Source: Lota lota (lineage: Eukaryota; Chordata; Actinopteri; Gadiformes; Lotidae). Taken from it: DNA of 64,000 bases. The notes under the pieces were generated by a model that had not been told where the DNA came from, did no database searches, and was given only the letters and a program-made list of their open reading frames with translations. The translations under genes and the position numbers were made by a program. Positions 53,357 through 64,000 of this stretch are shown here, piece by piece (positions within the stretch are counted from its first letter, which is position 1; each line of letters opens with the position of its first letter). The stretch lies in the NCBI GenBank assembly GCA_026745465.1, contig JACYXH010000813.1, forward strand, positions 922,392-986,391, read 5' to 3'.

Positions 53357-56300
53357 CTGCATACGGAGGACATGAAACAGACCGATGGGGGAGGGATGTA
53401 AGAGATCTTGTGTTAAAGTGGTAATGTGCATTGATTGATTGATTTTCACAAATCAAAAGAACAATATCAGTGTTCTGTCCACTCTAACTGGCTGTGCAAC
53501 TGTGTGACGGAAACTGGCGTTCACGACGATTCTTGTAAACAAAGAGGTACGGGGCTGGCCAGCTTTTTATATTTGTATAAATTATTAGTGATATTATTGA
53601 TAACATTCAAATCACTATCAAAGAGCATTGACTATAGATATGTCCAGGTTACTTTAAGCTATAAGCTAGTTTAAATGTTACACATTGCGACTTTAATAGA
53701 CAAGGGATGAGCATTAAAAAGGTAACGGTCTCAGGCAACATGGTTGGCCTGCTGGAAGACTAACAGCAGCAGCAGCAGGACAGAGGGGACTTTTGGAGAA
53801 GAAACACTTTACACATGTTACAACACACAGGTCTGGGAAGCAGCTGACTGCTGCGTGTAGCAACAGTACAGCTAACAAACAGAGGGCCGGTGTGGGATTG
53901 TGTGTTACCTGGGTTCAAAGCAGAAGGTGCTTTGTCCCTCGCTCATGAATGGACTGTGGGCTTCGGTCGCTGCAGGCGGCTCATTACCATTGCTCTGTGA
54001 ACCAAACAAGAAACACCAGAGTTAAAAAATAACCCACGCCATTGTTGTTGCCACAGCACTCTCATTTACTTTAAACTATTGAGCATAAACCATTTAATTG
54101 GAGGCAATGTTTCATTAAATATCAATTACCAAGCACCTATTTCATAATGATAACCAAGTACACTTAACCTTCTTTATAACGTGGTCATTGGGGTCCCTAA
54201 ATGACTGACCGCGATATACGACACAACTAAATGAAATAAGCGTGGACATAAAAAAAGACATTTCAGAAGTACAACTGACTTGACCCTTGTGTCCTCATCG
54301 TCAACCTAACTAAAAAACATGTTACGCACTGCTGTTTCATACTGCGTTTACTCTTAGCAACATCAAATAAATTGCAACGATGAAAAACTTGAACTGGATC
54401 AAAGTCCTGGGTCTCTCTATATTGTGCAGCAAAATTGGGGTCCAAGCAAGCACCGCGTTATATTGGAGGTCGCGTTCTATCGATGCGCGCTATAGCGAAG
54501 TTAAAGTGTAGTTGAAACCAGTCCTAGGCAGCCTAAGATGGCGGGTGAGGCATTGTATATGTGTGTTTGTGTCCTGTCAGAACTTACATTGTTGTTATTG
54601 CGCTGCTCCTTGGGCTCCTCCAGGTCGTCCGGCCGACTGAGGTTGCGGCTGGGCTGGATACACACCACGTTGCTGTCCCAGGAGGGCGGGCCCACCGGGG
54701 GCAGTCTGAGCAACTGCTCATCGGAGAAGTCGGATTCACCTGCTGAGATCGGTGCGTGTAAGAAGGGCTACACATGAAATCCAACTCTTAACGGAACTTT
54801 GAAAATGGGTTAGGTGGATACCAACCTTGTGGGTCTGAGGTGGAGTATGGATTTCCAAAGTGCAGCTCGGTGGAGCTCTGGGCGACCAGCATGGGAGTGG
54901 GGGCATCCAGGGTGTAAGGGATGGGGTACTGCAGGAACACAGGGGTGCTGGACTCGATGCTCTCAGTCTCCTCCTGCTCCCCCTTCCTGCCGCTGCCCTT
55001 GTTCAGACCCTGGCAACACAAACATTATTATTCCATTTTAAACCAGATTTTATGGTCAAAATATACTTTTTAGTTTTTAATGGACATGGCGATGTGGTCC
55101 ATATGTATGCAAATACTTGAATGTCTTTATCTTTCCAAGTCTTCCGGTGTTCTTGTTAAGATGATCCATCACTTCCTACAATAGCACAGCTACTTTGGAG
55201 AGCCCCATCCCCCCTGCCATTCCACTCAACCTAACAGTTTAACAAGCATTAAAAATAAACTTGTCTCGATTTTAAAGGGAATGACAGTTTGTGTTTTATT
55301 GAAATTTGTTGCAGGCGCCAATTTAATTTACATTCTAAACCTCAAATTGGGTCGTTTTGCCGCTCTTAGCTACAGCCGCGCTACCTCCAGGCGGTATTCA
55401 GGGTCAGCGCAGAGCTCGCTGTGGTCCAGAGTAATGGAATGGAAAATCAGATATCATTTACTTTGCTTCTCCAATTAGAGAGACATGTTAAACCTAGACC
55501 AGATTGGGAGCACCCAAAATGGCAGGGGAATGGCAGATCTGGGGTCATTTTTAGAGTGGAAAAAGTCTATAAAAGGAGAAAATGAACGCCGTCCCAAACC
55601 TCCTCTAGTTTCTCCTTCTCCTTCACCAGGAGGGTGAGTGTGTCCTTCAGGTCCTTGAGCTTACGCCCCTTCTCAGCCACCTGGCTCTGCAGCCAACACA
55701 ATACAAGCATGAGTTATTAAGCAGTGCTTAAATACACTACAACATGTCTACATTATACAGACCTAAACTAATTCATTTATGCTATAAATTGCTGTCCGTC
55801 GCTCGCGGGGACTAATACAGAGCAGGATTAAAAGCAAAACATCATGTTTGCATTCCTTCACTAGCACTGAGAACGTCTCTGTGCCTGGGTTCAGGCCAAT
55901 TACAGCATTAGCCAGGCAACTAGGGGAAGACTCCTCAGAAGCAAAGTCCTCCTGTCTTCACAGCCTGACATAAACAGCCATAAAATGTCCTCTCAGAGAA
56001 AGCCTGCCTCATAAACAACACCGTCACAAGGGCTGTGTTTAGCTGGGGCCCTGGCATCAAAGGCTACATCCTCGAGCTAGGCCAGCCACACACAGCAATA
56101 AAAAGAAACACAGACATCCAGTATCAACCGTCCACAAAGAGCTCCGTTTGGTGGAGCATGTTTGGCGGCTAGCTAGCGTGACTGTGAGACCTGTTGCTAG
56201 TTGCTGTGCTTTGAGCACTGAATAGTTACCGACCTTGTAGCGGTCCTCCTCTGCTGCTAGCTGCAGTTTGAGGTTATCGTTAGTCTTCACTTGCTCCTTC

Positions 56301-59300
56301 AGTTTCACCTCCATTTTGGAAAGCTCATCGGCAAACATGCAGCTGCGTTCCTTCTCCTCCTATAACATGAATGCCCATCATCAGCTGGCATTCTCTTCAC
56401 AAACTTATCTTCTGATAAGCCAACTACAGCCTAGGTATAGTACAACTTACTTGAGAAAAACACACACAGCATTATTACAAATATTATACTGTCATATTGC
56501 TGACTGGCTTATATAAAACATGATGAATGAGTTTCTTACAGTCAGCAGTTGTTTGCATTTCCTGTACTTGTCGTTCCTGTCTGAGGCCTCTCTGCTGATA
56601 CCTTTGAGCTTCTCCTGGATGATGGCTTCTAGCATGGGGTCGGCTGAACCCGGGCTCCCTACACACACAGTCACAGACACCAAGTGGGTCAGGCTTTAGC
56701 TGAGGTCTCACACCTGCTACAGCCATTAGAAGTCAAATGTATTTTTACCTGGAACAGAGGTGTCCGGACTCACTGACACATGGACTGTTGCAGCCTCAGC
56801 AGCTGAGCTTTTCCTCTGCACACACACACACAACGGAACAACAATTAGTCAACTTAATTGCTGATATTGTTTGTTTTCTGGCGTGGAGCCTTAGTTTGTG
56901 GTTGACACCTACCCCCTGCTGCTCGGACAGTTTGGACACTTGTCTCTGCAGCCTCTGACACTCCTTGTACTTCTCCTTGTAGTGCTCGGCAGCCATGTGG
57001 AGCCTAAGCTTCAAGTCCTCTACCTCCCTCTGCAGCTCCGCCACTGGCTCCTCACCAGCCTCCTCCTCCACCCTGGCCTGGACCAACACATCCAACCACA
57101 CAGCACCGGGTGGTGGTTATATACAAATGGTAATATACACACGTATCATCACATAGGTAGATTGTTGCAGATGCCAGTTCTGCATCTTAAGGGATGAGAA
57201 CGGAAAATGGTGTTGAAGAAACAACACCTTTTTCTCAAATTAGTCCTCCACAAAATAGGGGCCAGAATATTACCAGAAAGTTGTGGCATCCACCCCTATG
57301 TAAGTAATGAGGAAATGCATAGACGCTACCAAAGATCTTTGGTTGAAATAGCTCCATTTTGTGATTTCTTCACAGTCTGTTGATAATTGTAGTTCATTTT
57401 TGAACGTTTTAAACTAATAATCGTACACGTTGCACCAGTCATTCTGTATTGTGAATAGATGTTTAAAGCTCTTAATATCCAGTGACTATAACTCCAGTTC
57501 ATCACACAGACACGGTGCAGAGAAGGGGCGACTCACAGCTTCCTGCTTGGCCTCCGCCTTCACCTGCTCCATCAGGCGCTCCAGGCGCATGCACTGGGCC
57601 AGGGCGTCAGACTTGGCCTGCCGCAGAGCATCCGCCTCCAGCTTCATGCGGTACAGCTCTGACATGCTGCGGTCGCGGGCACTGGAGGCGTCCCGGAGCT
57701 CCGCCGCCAACATGGATGACTGCTGCCGCGTGGCATGCAGCTGCTCCTCCTTCTGCCTCAGCTGCTCCTTCAGGGCCTTCGTGTCCCCCTAAGCAAGGAG
57801 AGCGATGGGATAGGAGACACACACGCACACTTTAGGATGCTGTGGACCATTAGGTCCCACCGTGAGTGGGTGGCAGCAGGGCACCAAGTGGGATACAGTG
57901 ATGGCCACAATCAATGTTCTCTTTAGAGATATATAAACGCATTTATTTATTTTTTTACAGGGTAACGACAATGCTGTGCTTATTTTACTCAACACAATAT
58001 TTGGTGGGTCCTGGCTCAAACCACCGCCACCGGTGGGTCACAGCATGAAAAACATTTTGAGAACCCCTGCTTTGGGCTACATATGTCATAACTATCAATA
58101 TTATTACAATAACACAAACTGGTGTCACTTCAATAAAGTAACATTGGACCTCATTTGAACTAATAAACAAAACTAACAATGTACGAAACAACGTAAAATA
58201 GCAATCGTAACCCTTTTTGCTTGAATGGAGACAAACTAAAATGCTAATGGTTGTACCAGTGGGGAAACCTTGGCCAGGAGTTGGAGGTGCTGCTTCTCCT
58301 GGTCGGTGAGGCAGGCCTGAAGGCGGGCCACCTCCTCTTTAAAGCGAGCGATGGTGTTCTCCTTGTTCACATCCACCGACTTCAGCAACTGCAGCTCCGC
58401 ACTCTGCTTAGTGTTCTCAAGCTCGCGGTTCTTCAGGTGAATCTTTCGATGTGAACACGCACAGAAACAGGCCAAGTTTTAAACCGAGGGCTACTCGTTT
58501 TTTCTTAGTTCATACAGTGTCCATAGCGAGTATGCACCAAATAGCACAAGCCCATTAACATAAACGCTGACCTTAATTACAAAACAGAGACTGAGGTAGG
58601 CCCATAAAGTTACCATTCTCGCTATAGCCCAAACGCGTTGCAAGTTAAATTAGGTAGGTAGAGTATATGCTCCTTCTCTGTGGCAACAGTGTGTACTACT
58701 CCCAGTTCCTTGACCCACCACAACAAAGATTCAAAAACACCAGACGGACCAGAAGATAGACAAATGTATGCCCTGTTTAGACTAAATAAACAAGCAAAGG
58801 AATGTGCCATACTGAGGGTAACGAAGCAAAGGAAGAAAAAGAAAGTGAATGAAATTGGATGCCAACATGAAAATTAATGCTAACTATAATTGGCATAATA
58901 GTGCATCAAGGAGTTTCAAGGTTCAGATCGATGTTTACCATCGTTAATAAACATAGTGGCATAAGGTGTAAACCTGAACACACAAACACAGAAAGGCTAA
59001 ACTATTTTGTATACATTGTTCTATTCTTGACGATGGTTCACAGTACCTTGTAGAGTTCCTTTTCATCCTTCTCGTTCTTCAGATGGGACTCCAGCGCCTC
59101 TTTCTCCACTGTCAGCTTCTTCACTTTATCTTTCAAGCTAGGACAAAACAATATCATGTTAACACAATGTCCATCCCTCATAACAAGCAATTACTCCTAT
59201 CCAATAGCAATACCAATCCAATACCAATAGTATACCAACTAAACCAACACGATTTGATGCCCTGGGATCAGCAGAACTTACCCATCTAGCTCGGTTTCCT

Positions 59301-61253
59301 TCTGCAGACCCTTCTGGGTGACTCCAATCAGGTCCTCCTCCAGCTGCAGGACCCTGGCTGTGGCCTCTTCCAGCCTCCTCTTCACCTCCTCTCTCTCCTC
59401 CTGCAGGGCCTGGGAAGAGTTCTGGAGCTCCTGGAGATCACAAACACACACTTCTTATTTCTTTGCTCACAACCAGTGCCTCTGTGTGTATAACCCTCCT
59501 TGTTTGTTTACAACATCTTATGCTTAGTTAAAAAAAACTAAAGAGGTAAAAAAGGCTAGCTGCTGTTAATGATATAACTTTCAGTTTTGGATGATATCCT
59601 TATGTTAGTGTGTTTATATGTAAAATATTGGAATCCTTTTATTTCATAACACGTTAAAAAAGCATATCAAAGTAGTCATAAAATGAATAGCCACCAAATC
59701 TGTAATCATGTTTTCATGTCAAAGTAATTTTTAGAACTGATTTATGGAACATACACAACATAGAATATCCCAAGTACTGCGTTTGCGGTTACATTTGATG
59801 ATTTGCAATAAAAACACAGCAACTTCATAACTACGTTCACAACCCACATTTACAGCTGTCAGTATTTGATTTACTCTTCTTCTCAATGCACTTTGAATGT
59901 CTCAGTAGTCTGGAATTAAAAGACGCTGTTACTCCACCTTACACTAGGAGGCGCTGAGAGACTACATGGCCTAACCTGAGACTTCTACCCATCAACTACT
60001 TAAACTAAAACTGATCCTACTGTTCCTTAAACAGTGAAACAAAGATAATTCAAGCAATTCCAGACAGAAGCTTTCATGTGTATTAATGAAAACTTATTAT
60101 GTGTGTGTTTAAAATGGACTTTATCAGTTGTGCTTACTTGGTGTTCTCTTATCAGCTTGGAGTAAGTCTCCTCCTCCTGCTCACACCGCTTCTGTAAGCG
60201 CTCCTTCTCCTCCTCCAGCTGCTCCTTTTCCTGCTGCAGAACTTCCATGTTTCCGGACAGCTCTTCCTTCTCTCGCTGGGCTTCTTCCATCTTGCGCTGT
60301 GTGGGAATACAGACAGGCATTTTGCTAAACTATTCCCAAAATCCCGTCACTGTCATACCAGGCTATCCTGTAGCTACGGGCCCCCGTGCTGAAAACACTT
60401 ACCAAATGTTATGTGTTTTTACAAATAGCCTAGGACCCCTGTTTAATTTATATGTTGAGATAAACATTTAGCCAAATTGCATGCCAGGGCATAACCATTT
60501 CTGCTTGCCAACATGGCTGTGGGTTGTAGCGTAATTTCTGGGTACCTCCAGAAAGCCTGCCTTGGTGGTGACCACCAGGATGTCCGAGTTGCATTCATCT
60601 TCCACGGTCAGCAGCTCGTCCTCGGTGGGGCTGTTGGCGCGGAACAGGAAGGGCGTGCTGGCCCCCCGGATCTCCCCTTTGTGGGTCACATAGCAGAACT
60701 GGTAGAACTCCCCGTCGTCGTTTGGCACATAGTATCCTAGACAGGAAGGGGTCCAGTTAAACCAGCTATGCAGTGTCACAGAGCCAAACAGCTTGTTCCC
60801 TAAACTAGGCTAGGGGAGGCCCAGGGGGCCTGAACCCGTGTTTTTACGGTTGCTTTACCGCTCTCCAAAGCCTGCAAGAATAACAATAACCAAGCATCTA
60901 TTCCACTATTTTATTATGCTGTCTACAAATGCTTATTCTACATATTTTCCCCTACTTGCATGTACTTTATACATATAAAATAAAATGTAAATAGATCATT
61001 TAAACAAATGGATTTTAGGCATTGCTATTCCAAAATAAATAATCTCACACATTTAACTGGGTCCACATTTTTTGTGTAGACCTACCACTCCCTTGGCGAG
61101 TGTGTTATCAAAAGGTGGCAAAGAAAGATGAAGTTATGCTATGGTCTTACCCTGAAAGACCACAACTCTGTTGACTGTGGTGCCTTCCACATAGTTCTCC
61201 AGGAGAGGTGACCACAAGAATGTGTAATAGTCCCGTGCGGTGCTCCAACCAAC
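53158..61253 (-). CDS. TAX1BP1: TAX1BP1, Tax1-binding protein 1 / autophagy receptor (5' end outside window)
   Basis: Cytosolic selective-autophagy receptor and ubiquitin-binding adaptor of the CALCOCO family; it binds ATG8 proteins, ubiquitin and myosin VI and supports A20 in restraining NF-kB signalling. Exons: 61253-61151, 60736-60546, 60296-60138, 59430-59282, 59137-59047, 58442-58269, 57788-57537, 57077-56913, 56815-56749, 56658-56540, 56359-56234, 55686-55600, 55009-54826, 54739-54588, 53994-53909, 53356-53158. They total 2304 nt, 767 residues plus stop, open throughout. Order: most of the SKICH domain (VGWSTARDYYTFLWSP; PNDDGEFYQFCYVTHKGEIR), non-canonical LIR (SDILVVTTK), about 400 residues of Glu/Lys/Gln coiled coil, a Ser/Pro-rich linker, and two C-terminal zinc fingers with FPPNY. 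The first coding exon (about 54 residues in human, ending WVGIFK) was not found between 61254 and 64000 and is probably beyond the window. Human is 789 residues. Convergent with JAZF1. Confidence 0.96.
53909..53994 (-). CDS. TAX1BP1: TAX1BP1 coding exon (pre-finger linker)
   Basis: 28 codons plus two bases, SNGNEPPAATEAHSPFMSEG then QSTFCFEP(S); 'FCFEPS' aligns with human FCFDSS just before the zinc fingers. Acceptor cacag, donor gtaaca. Confidence 0.93.
54588..54739 (-). CDS. TAX1BP1: TAX1BP1 coding exon (NAGNAG acceptor)
   Basis: Reads (G)ESDFSDEQLLRLPPVGPPS, WDSNVVCIQPSRNLSRPDDL and EEPKEQRNNNN; matches human PSWGLEDNVVCSQPARNFSRPDGLE. The acceptor is the tandem ctcagcag, so the exon can begin at 54739 or at 54742, the latter adding one Ala. 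Donor gtaagt. Confidence 0.94.
54826..55009 (-). CDS. TAX1BP1: TAX1BP1 coding exon (Ser/Pro linker)
   Basis: 61 codons plus one base, GLNKGSGRKGEQEETESIES through FLQYPIPYTLDAPTPMLVAQ to LHFGNPYSTSDPQ(G). 'GNPY' is conserved with human (YGNPYAS). Acceptor gccag, donor gttggt. Confidence 0.92.
55600..55686 (-). CDS. TAX1BP1: TAX1BP1 coding exon (coiled coil end)
   Basis: 29 codons, SQVAEKGRKLKDLKDTLTLL then VKEKEKLEE. Phases fit on both sides. Part of this segment is not obvious in the human isoform I recall, so it may be alternatively spliced. Acceptor tgcag, donor gtttgg. Confidence 0.88.
56234..56359 (-). CDS. TAX1BP1: TAX1BP1 coding exon (coiled coil)
   Basis: 42 codons, EEKERSCMFADELSKMEVKL, KEQVKTNDNLKLQLAAEEDR, YK; aligns with human YADELAKMELKWKEQVK. 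Phase 0 at both ends; acceptor tatag, donor gtcggt. Confidence 0.95.
56540..56658 (-). CDS. TAX1BP1: TAX1BP1 coding exon (coiled coil)
   Basis: Reads (G)SPGSADPMLEAIIQEKLKG, ISREASDRNDKYRKCKQLLT; 'KY.KCKQLL' matches human. Acceptor tgtag, donor gtaaga. Confidence 0.93.
56749..56815 (-). CDS. TAX1BP1: TAX1BP1 coding exon (linker)
   Basis: Short 67-nt exon, RKSSAAEAATVHVSVSPDTS then VP(G). Low similarity but phases fit on both sides and it sits where human has a variable Ser/Thr-rich linker (DASVNTDPATSA). The acceptor is preceded by a (TG)n tract. Donor gtaaaa. Confidence 0.85.
56913..57077 (-). CDS. TAX1BP1: TAX1BP1 coding exon (coiled coil)
   Basis: 55 codons, ARVEEEAGEEPVAELQREVE, DLKLRLHMAAEHYKEKYKEC, QRLQRQVSKLSEQQG. 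'EVEDLKLRL.MAA.HYKEK.KECQRLQ' is diagnostic of TAX1BP1. Acceptor tccag, donor gtaggt. Confidence 0.96.
57537..57788 (-). CDS. TAX1BP1: TAX1BP1 coding exon (coiled coil, largest)
   Basis: 84 codons, GDTKALKEQLRQKEEQLHAT through SARDRSMSELYRMKLEADAL to EQVKAEAKQEA. High GC at third positions compared with flanking introns. Acceptor cttag, donor gtgagt. Confidence 0.95.
58001..58070. mobile_element. hAT-like terminal fragment
   Basis: 'ggtgggtcacagcatgaaaa' followed by 'acattttgagaacccctgc' resembles the end of common fish hAT-type repeats, whose termini read CAGGGGTTCTCAAA on the other strand. Only one end is evident. Confidence 0.35.
58269..58442 (-). CDS. TAX1BP1: TAX1BP1 coding exon (coiled coil)
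   Basis: 58 codons beginning IHLKNRELENTKQSAELQLL and containing NKENTIARFKEEVARLQACL. Phase 0 at both ends; acceptor gaaag (a weak, non-pyrimidine context), donor gtttcc. Confidence 0.94.
59047..59137 (-). CDS. TAX1BP1: TAX1BP1 coding exon (coiled coil)
   Basis: Reads LKDKVKKLTVEKEALESHLK then NEKDEKELYK; 'EKDEKELYK' is a TAX1BP1 signature. 91 nt; acceptor cctag, donor gtactg. Confidence 0.95.
59282..59430 (-). CDS. TAX1BP1: TAX1BP1 coding exon (coiled coil)
   Basis: Reads ELQNSSQALQEEREEVKRRL, EEATARVLQLEEDLIGVTQK and GLQKETELD(G), matching the human LEEDIVSVTHKAIEKETELDS block. Acceptor tccag, donor gtaagt. Confidence 0.95.
60138..60296 (-). CDS. TAX1BP1: TAX1BP1 coding exon (coiled coil start)
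   Basis: 53 codons, RKMEEAQREKEELSGNMEVL to ETYSKLIREHQ; strongly heptad-like, Glu/Lys/Gln-rich. Phase 0 at both ends; acceptor cacag, donor gtaagc. Confidence 0.94.
60546..60736 (-). CDS. TAX1BP1: TAX1BP1 coding exon (SKICH end and LIR)
   Basis: Reads (G)YYVPNDDGEFYQFCYVTHK, GEIRGASTPFLFRANSPTED and ELLTVEDECNSDILVVTTKA then GFLE. 'ILVV' corresponds to the non-canonical LC3C-type interacting motif (LVV) following the SKICH domain. Acceptor gtctag, donor gtaccc. Confidence 0.96.
61151..61253 (-). CDS. TAX1BP1: TAX1BP1 coding exon (SKICH, part 1)
   Basis: Reads VGWSTARDYYTFLWSPLLEN then YVEGTTVNRVVVFQ(G). Nearly word-for-word the SKICH core of vertebrate TAX1BP1. Acceptor ttgcag, donor gtaaga; phase 0 in, phase 1 out. 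Confidence 0.96.
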
Positions 61254-62751
61254 CTGCAAGAGGACGAGGTGAATCCGTTTAATGCAAGCAACAGAGAACA
61301 GTACAGGATAGTGAGTGATCCAGAATAATCCTTCAAGAAAGGTCTGCGTGAGTTACTCTAGCCCTGGTGTAGTTTACCTAATGAACGGCTGCTAGGGATC
61401 GGGCTAACGTTTGCTGTTAAATGATTTTTTTAAATGACAGAAAGGGATCCCTTTAACTAGTCCAAGTCTTTCTTGCCATGTTCATGTTGCATGTGGCAGG
61501 ACTCTTGTCATTAACCAGCCAAAGTGTGGAGTAGCAGCTACAACTCACTTTAGACAGGAAAAGGAAAATAGGTGAAAATTTTATACAAAGGCGACTTCAA
61601 AATGAAAACCAAAATGTAATTATATGTATTTTATGTGTTGTTAACTGATGGCTGATGAGGGGGGAAAGTACAGAAAATACATCCATAACTTCAGCCAACT
61701 GCCATAAAACTGTCAAACAAAATCACGGTCACATCGTGTTGGCTGGTTCTCTTTGCGTGCACTAAAGGCTTGCGCAGACTCCCGAAAACACACACAAAAC
61801 CCCTCTCCTCCCAAACCGTAGCTCTCTATTTTCTTCTATATCAACCATGCAAATGATAGCACACAAAATATTTTAGTCCACTGTTTTTCAAACCAGCTGC
61901 AGCAGATGTTGTCTACAATAAAGGATATCATTCCTTGCTTTAATCATGCTTATTTGGTGACCGGCATAATAACCGGCTCCTCATACTTAGTTGTGAGTGT
62001 TCATCAGAGCCAGAGATACCAAGCTCTGGTGCTCAAAGCCCCACAGTTGTTACCAAAGGGAGCTCCAGCCTACAGCAGTAAAGAACAGGAAGCGATTAAA
62101 GTGTGCACCTAGTTAGGCAGTATCGTTACTGAAGGCCATTACCACTGCACTCATTAGAGCAGGAAAGGTGGCTGAGAGAGCTGGAGAGGAATTGAGAGGA
62201 ACTCCTGCTTGGGCCACAAGGTCTTCAATGTTCCTACATAGTAGGAGAATTTAAGATTAAGGCAATGACTTGGCTTCCATACTCCATAAAGTAGCAACAG
62301 AAGCAGATGCCACAGCTATGAAGTTAGACCTACAAGGCAGACAATTTAGACAAGGAAAGTTTAATGAATAGCCTCAGAACCCATTGAAACCCTGCAATCC
62401 TTTAACACTACATTCTAAGAGAATGTTTCACCAACATTCCAGCAAAGTTGTGCACTAGGGAGTGTGTCAACAGAAGCCGATGGCAACCATTGCAGCAGAT
62501 TGTGTGCTGTCTATGTGCCAGTCAGACGGTAGGCCTCAAGATTTATGGGCAGGTTGTTCATCAATCATATACAGGGGTTGTGCTCAGCGACAGTTTAATT
62601 ATAAAGCTGCTTGTTCCTTCTGCTATGCCACTCCAACTACCTGTCCTGACAACACTTCTCTATGGAGCGCTTAAGAGCTGACATCATGTCTCGTCCTAAA
62701 TGCACCAGCATCAAAGTGCTAAAGGCTGATTCTGTCCATGTTTAAACATGA

Positions 62752-62868
<117 letters not shown>

Positions 62869-63178
62869 TGAACTGCTGGATGTGGTTGGGATTTGTTCAC
62901 ATTTGCAAAAGTGAGAAGATTTCCTGATAATGTATGTCCTTAACACATTTAAAACAAGATTATATGACCCTTGAATTTACACAACCTTAAAAAATAATAA
63001 TCTGGCAAGACCTTCAAGAACAGCTGTTGCAGGTGAGAACAGGGAGTTGAGATTCAGGGCTCTCTTTGCATGCAAGCACCACACCTTGGCAGCAAGCGAC
63101 TCGTCCATCAGTGGAGCCAGGAACATTTACATGATTTATGGTCCTTCACCCATTACTCGGTTAGAGAGGTTGGGTCAA

Positions 63179-63201
63179 TGTGTGTGTGTGTGTGTTGTGT
63201 G

Positions 63202-63255
<54 letters not shown>
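63179..63255 (+). repeat. (GT)n microsatellite
   Basis: GT repeats with two TTGTGT interruptions at the start. Confidence 0.95.
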
Positions 63256-63256
<1 letters not shown>

Positions 63257-63418
63257 TCTAAATTGCTGGATTACATATATGCCTTGCTTCTTGGGGAAGC
63301 ACCATGTGAACAGAATGGAGGGGATCCCTTTCAACACACACCTTCAGTACCTAAAAACCAAAAACCTACTAATCTAAAACACTAAAGAAGCTACACTGAT
63401 AAATTAGGTTTAAGATTA

Positions 63419-63469
63419 GTGGATTGGTTTTTGGCTCTAATGGATTAGAGCTAAAAACCAATCATCCAC
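63419..63469. repeat. Near-perfect inverted repeat, 2-nt loop
   Basis: Left arm 63419-63441 pairs with 63444-63469; one internal mismatch and a 3-nt GAT insertion in the right arm. Confidence 0.85.
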
Positions 63470-64000
63470 CTCCTTATAGTGCTGAAACAGTTATTCTCAT
63501 GGAGTCATTATTATAATGGCAGGTTATCCTATCGTAATGATGGGGAATTATATTAATAACTCCCTACTTCTATAACTTTATGTAGTCAAACAAAACATTG
63601 CCCATCTGATCAAATGTGAATAATGCTTGAGCAACTGTACCCTCTGGGCCACACGGTCACGCAGAGCGACTAGGCCTACCAGTTTCCACTGTTATAATTT
63701 ACTCTCGGAATACATTTCATCTACAGCTCCCTGGTGAAGTAGCAGGCTTCAGCAGGAGTCAAAGCCCTGTGCTGCCCTCCTCCCTGCTCACTACAGAGGA
63801 GGTGAAAATTAATGACATCCTCCTCCACGTTGGATTCAACATGCTCCCTTTAAGTGGATCCAGCTGGGACATTCAAGTGTGCAGGAAACCCGGCTCCCCT
63901 TTCCCAAATTTTGAATTCAACATGACAACAGCTTCACTCAAAATCATCACACATGGAATTAACTTTAATCTTACTTTCTCACTCTCCTTTTGAAGGTAAG

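Larger units (their letters stand above)
53357..61150 (-). other. TAX1BP1: TAX1BP1 introns
   Basis: Fifteen introns, mostly 100-1300 bp, largely unique sequence without long microsatellites, a marked contrast with CREB5 introns. The longest intron stretches (57789-58268, 58443-59046, 59431-60137, 60737-61150 and others) show no gene; one holds a hAT-like fragment. Confidence 0.65.

Noticed and set aside
63769-63993. 74-codon plus-strand ORF at the window end
   Set aside because: No domain recognised, and there is no evidence for a plus-strand gene here.

Overview
The window is vertebrate nuclear DNA, most likely from a teleost fish. The genes have many short exons with GT-AG introns and encode vertebrate proteins. 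The introns are packed with long AC/GT, AG/CT and poly-C simple repeats and short non-autonomous transposons. Frequent 'tagcct/aggcct' motifs and the 'catttagcagac' repeat tail also fit a teleost. I cannot name the species or say which teleost duplicate (a or b) this is.

Three genes account for all the coding sequence I can support. (1) CREB5, minus strand, 83-30222: nine coding exons from the start codon and N-terminal C2H2 finger through the TPTPT phospho-acceptor region, a His-rich exon, and the bZIP basic region and leucine zipper. The last coding exon lies beyond base 1. (2) JAZF1, plus strand, 38172-50212: five coding exons, complete, 245 residues, three C2H2-type fingers. (3) TAX1BP1, minus strand, 53158-61253: sixteen coding exons covering most of the SKICH domain, the non-canonical LC3-interacting region, the long coiled coil and the two C-terminal ubiquitin-binding zinc fingers. 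The first coding exon is not in the window and should lie beyond 64000. Every intron phase was checked by hand: all three reading frames stay open across the junctions given.

Layout. CREB5 and JAZF1 are head to head across about 8 kb (30.2-38.2 kb). This interval holds a CRE/E-box palindrome, a near-perfect hairpin, a candidate CREB5 5' exon and a Z-DNA-prone repeat just upstream of JAZF1. JAZF1 and TAX1BP1 are tail to tail, with opposing poly(A) signals only about 75-110 bp apart near 52.3 kb. As I recall it, the human 7p15 order is the same (TAX1BP1-JAZF1-CREB5), but spread over roughly 1 Mb. The genes work in different processes (cAMP/stress transcription factor; NuA4-associated zinc-finger cofactor; selective autophagy and NF-kB restraint), so the linkage looks like conserved synteny, not an operon-like unit.

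Non-coding content: more than twenty long microsatellites, several poly-C runs, a 38-bp minisatellite with higher-order structure (6972-7825), two copies of a MITE-like element (3879-4273 and 45954-46390), and several near-perfect short inverted repeats with 1-3 nt loops. I found no CRISPR array, rRNA, convincing tRNA, or transposase or reverse-transcriptase ORF, and no clear evidence of a wholly new gene system. The best candidates for a second look are regulatory or structural DNA elements.
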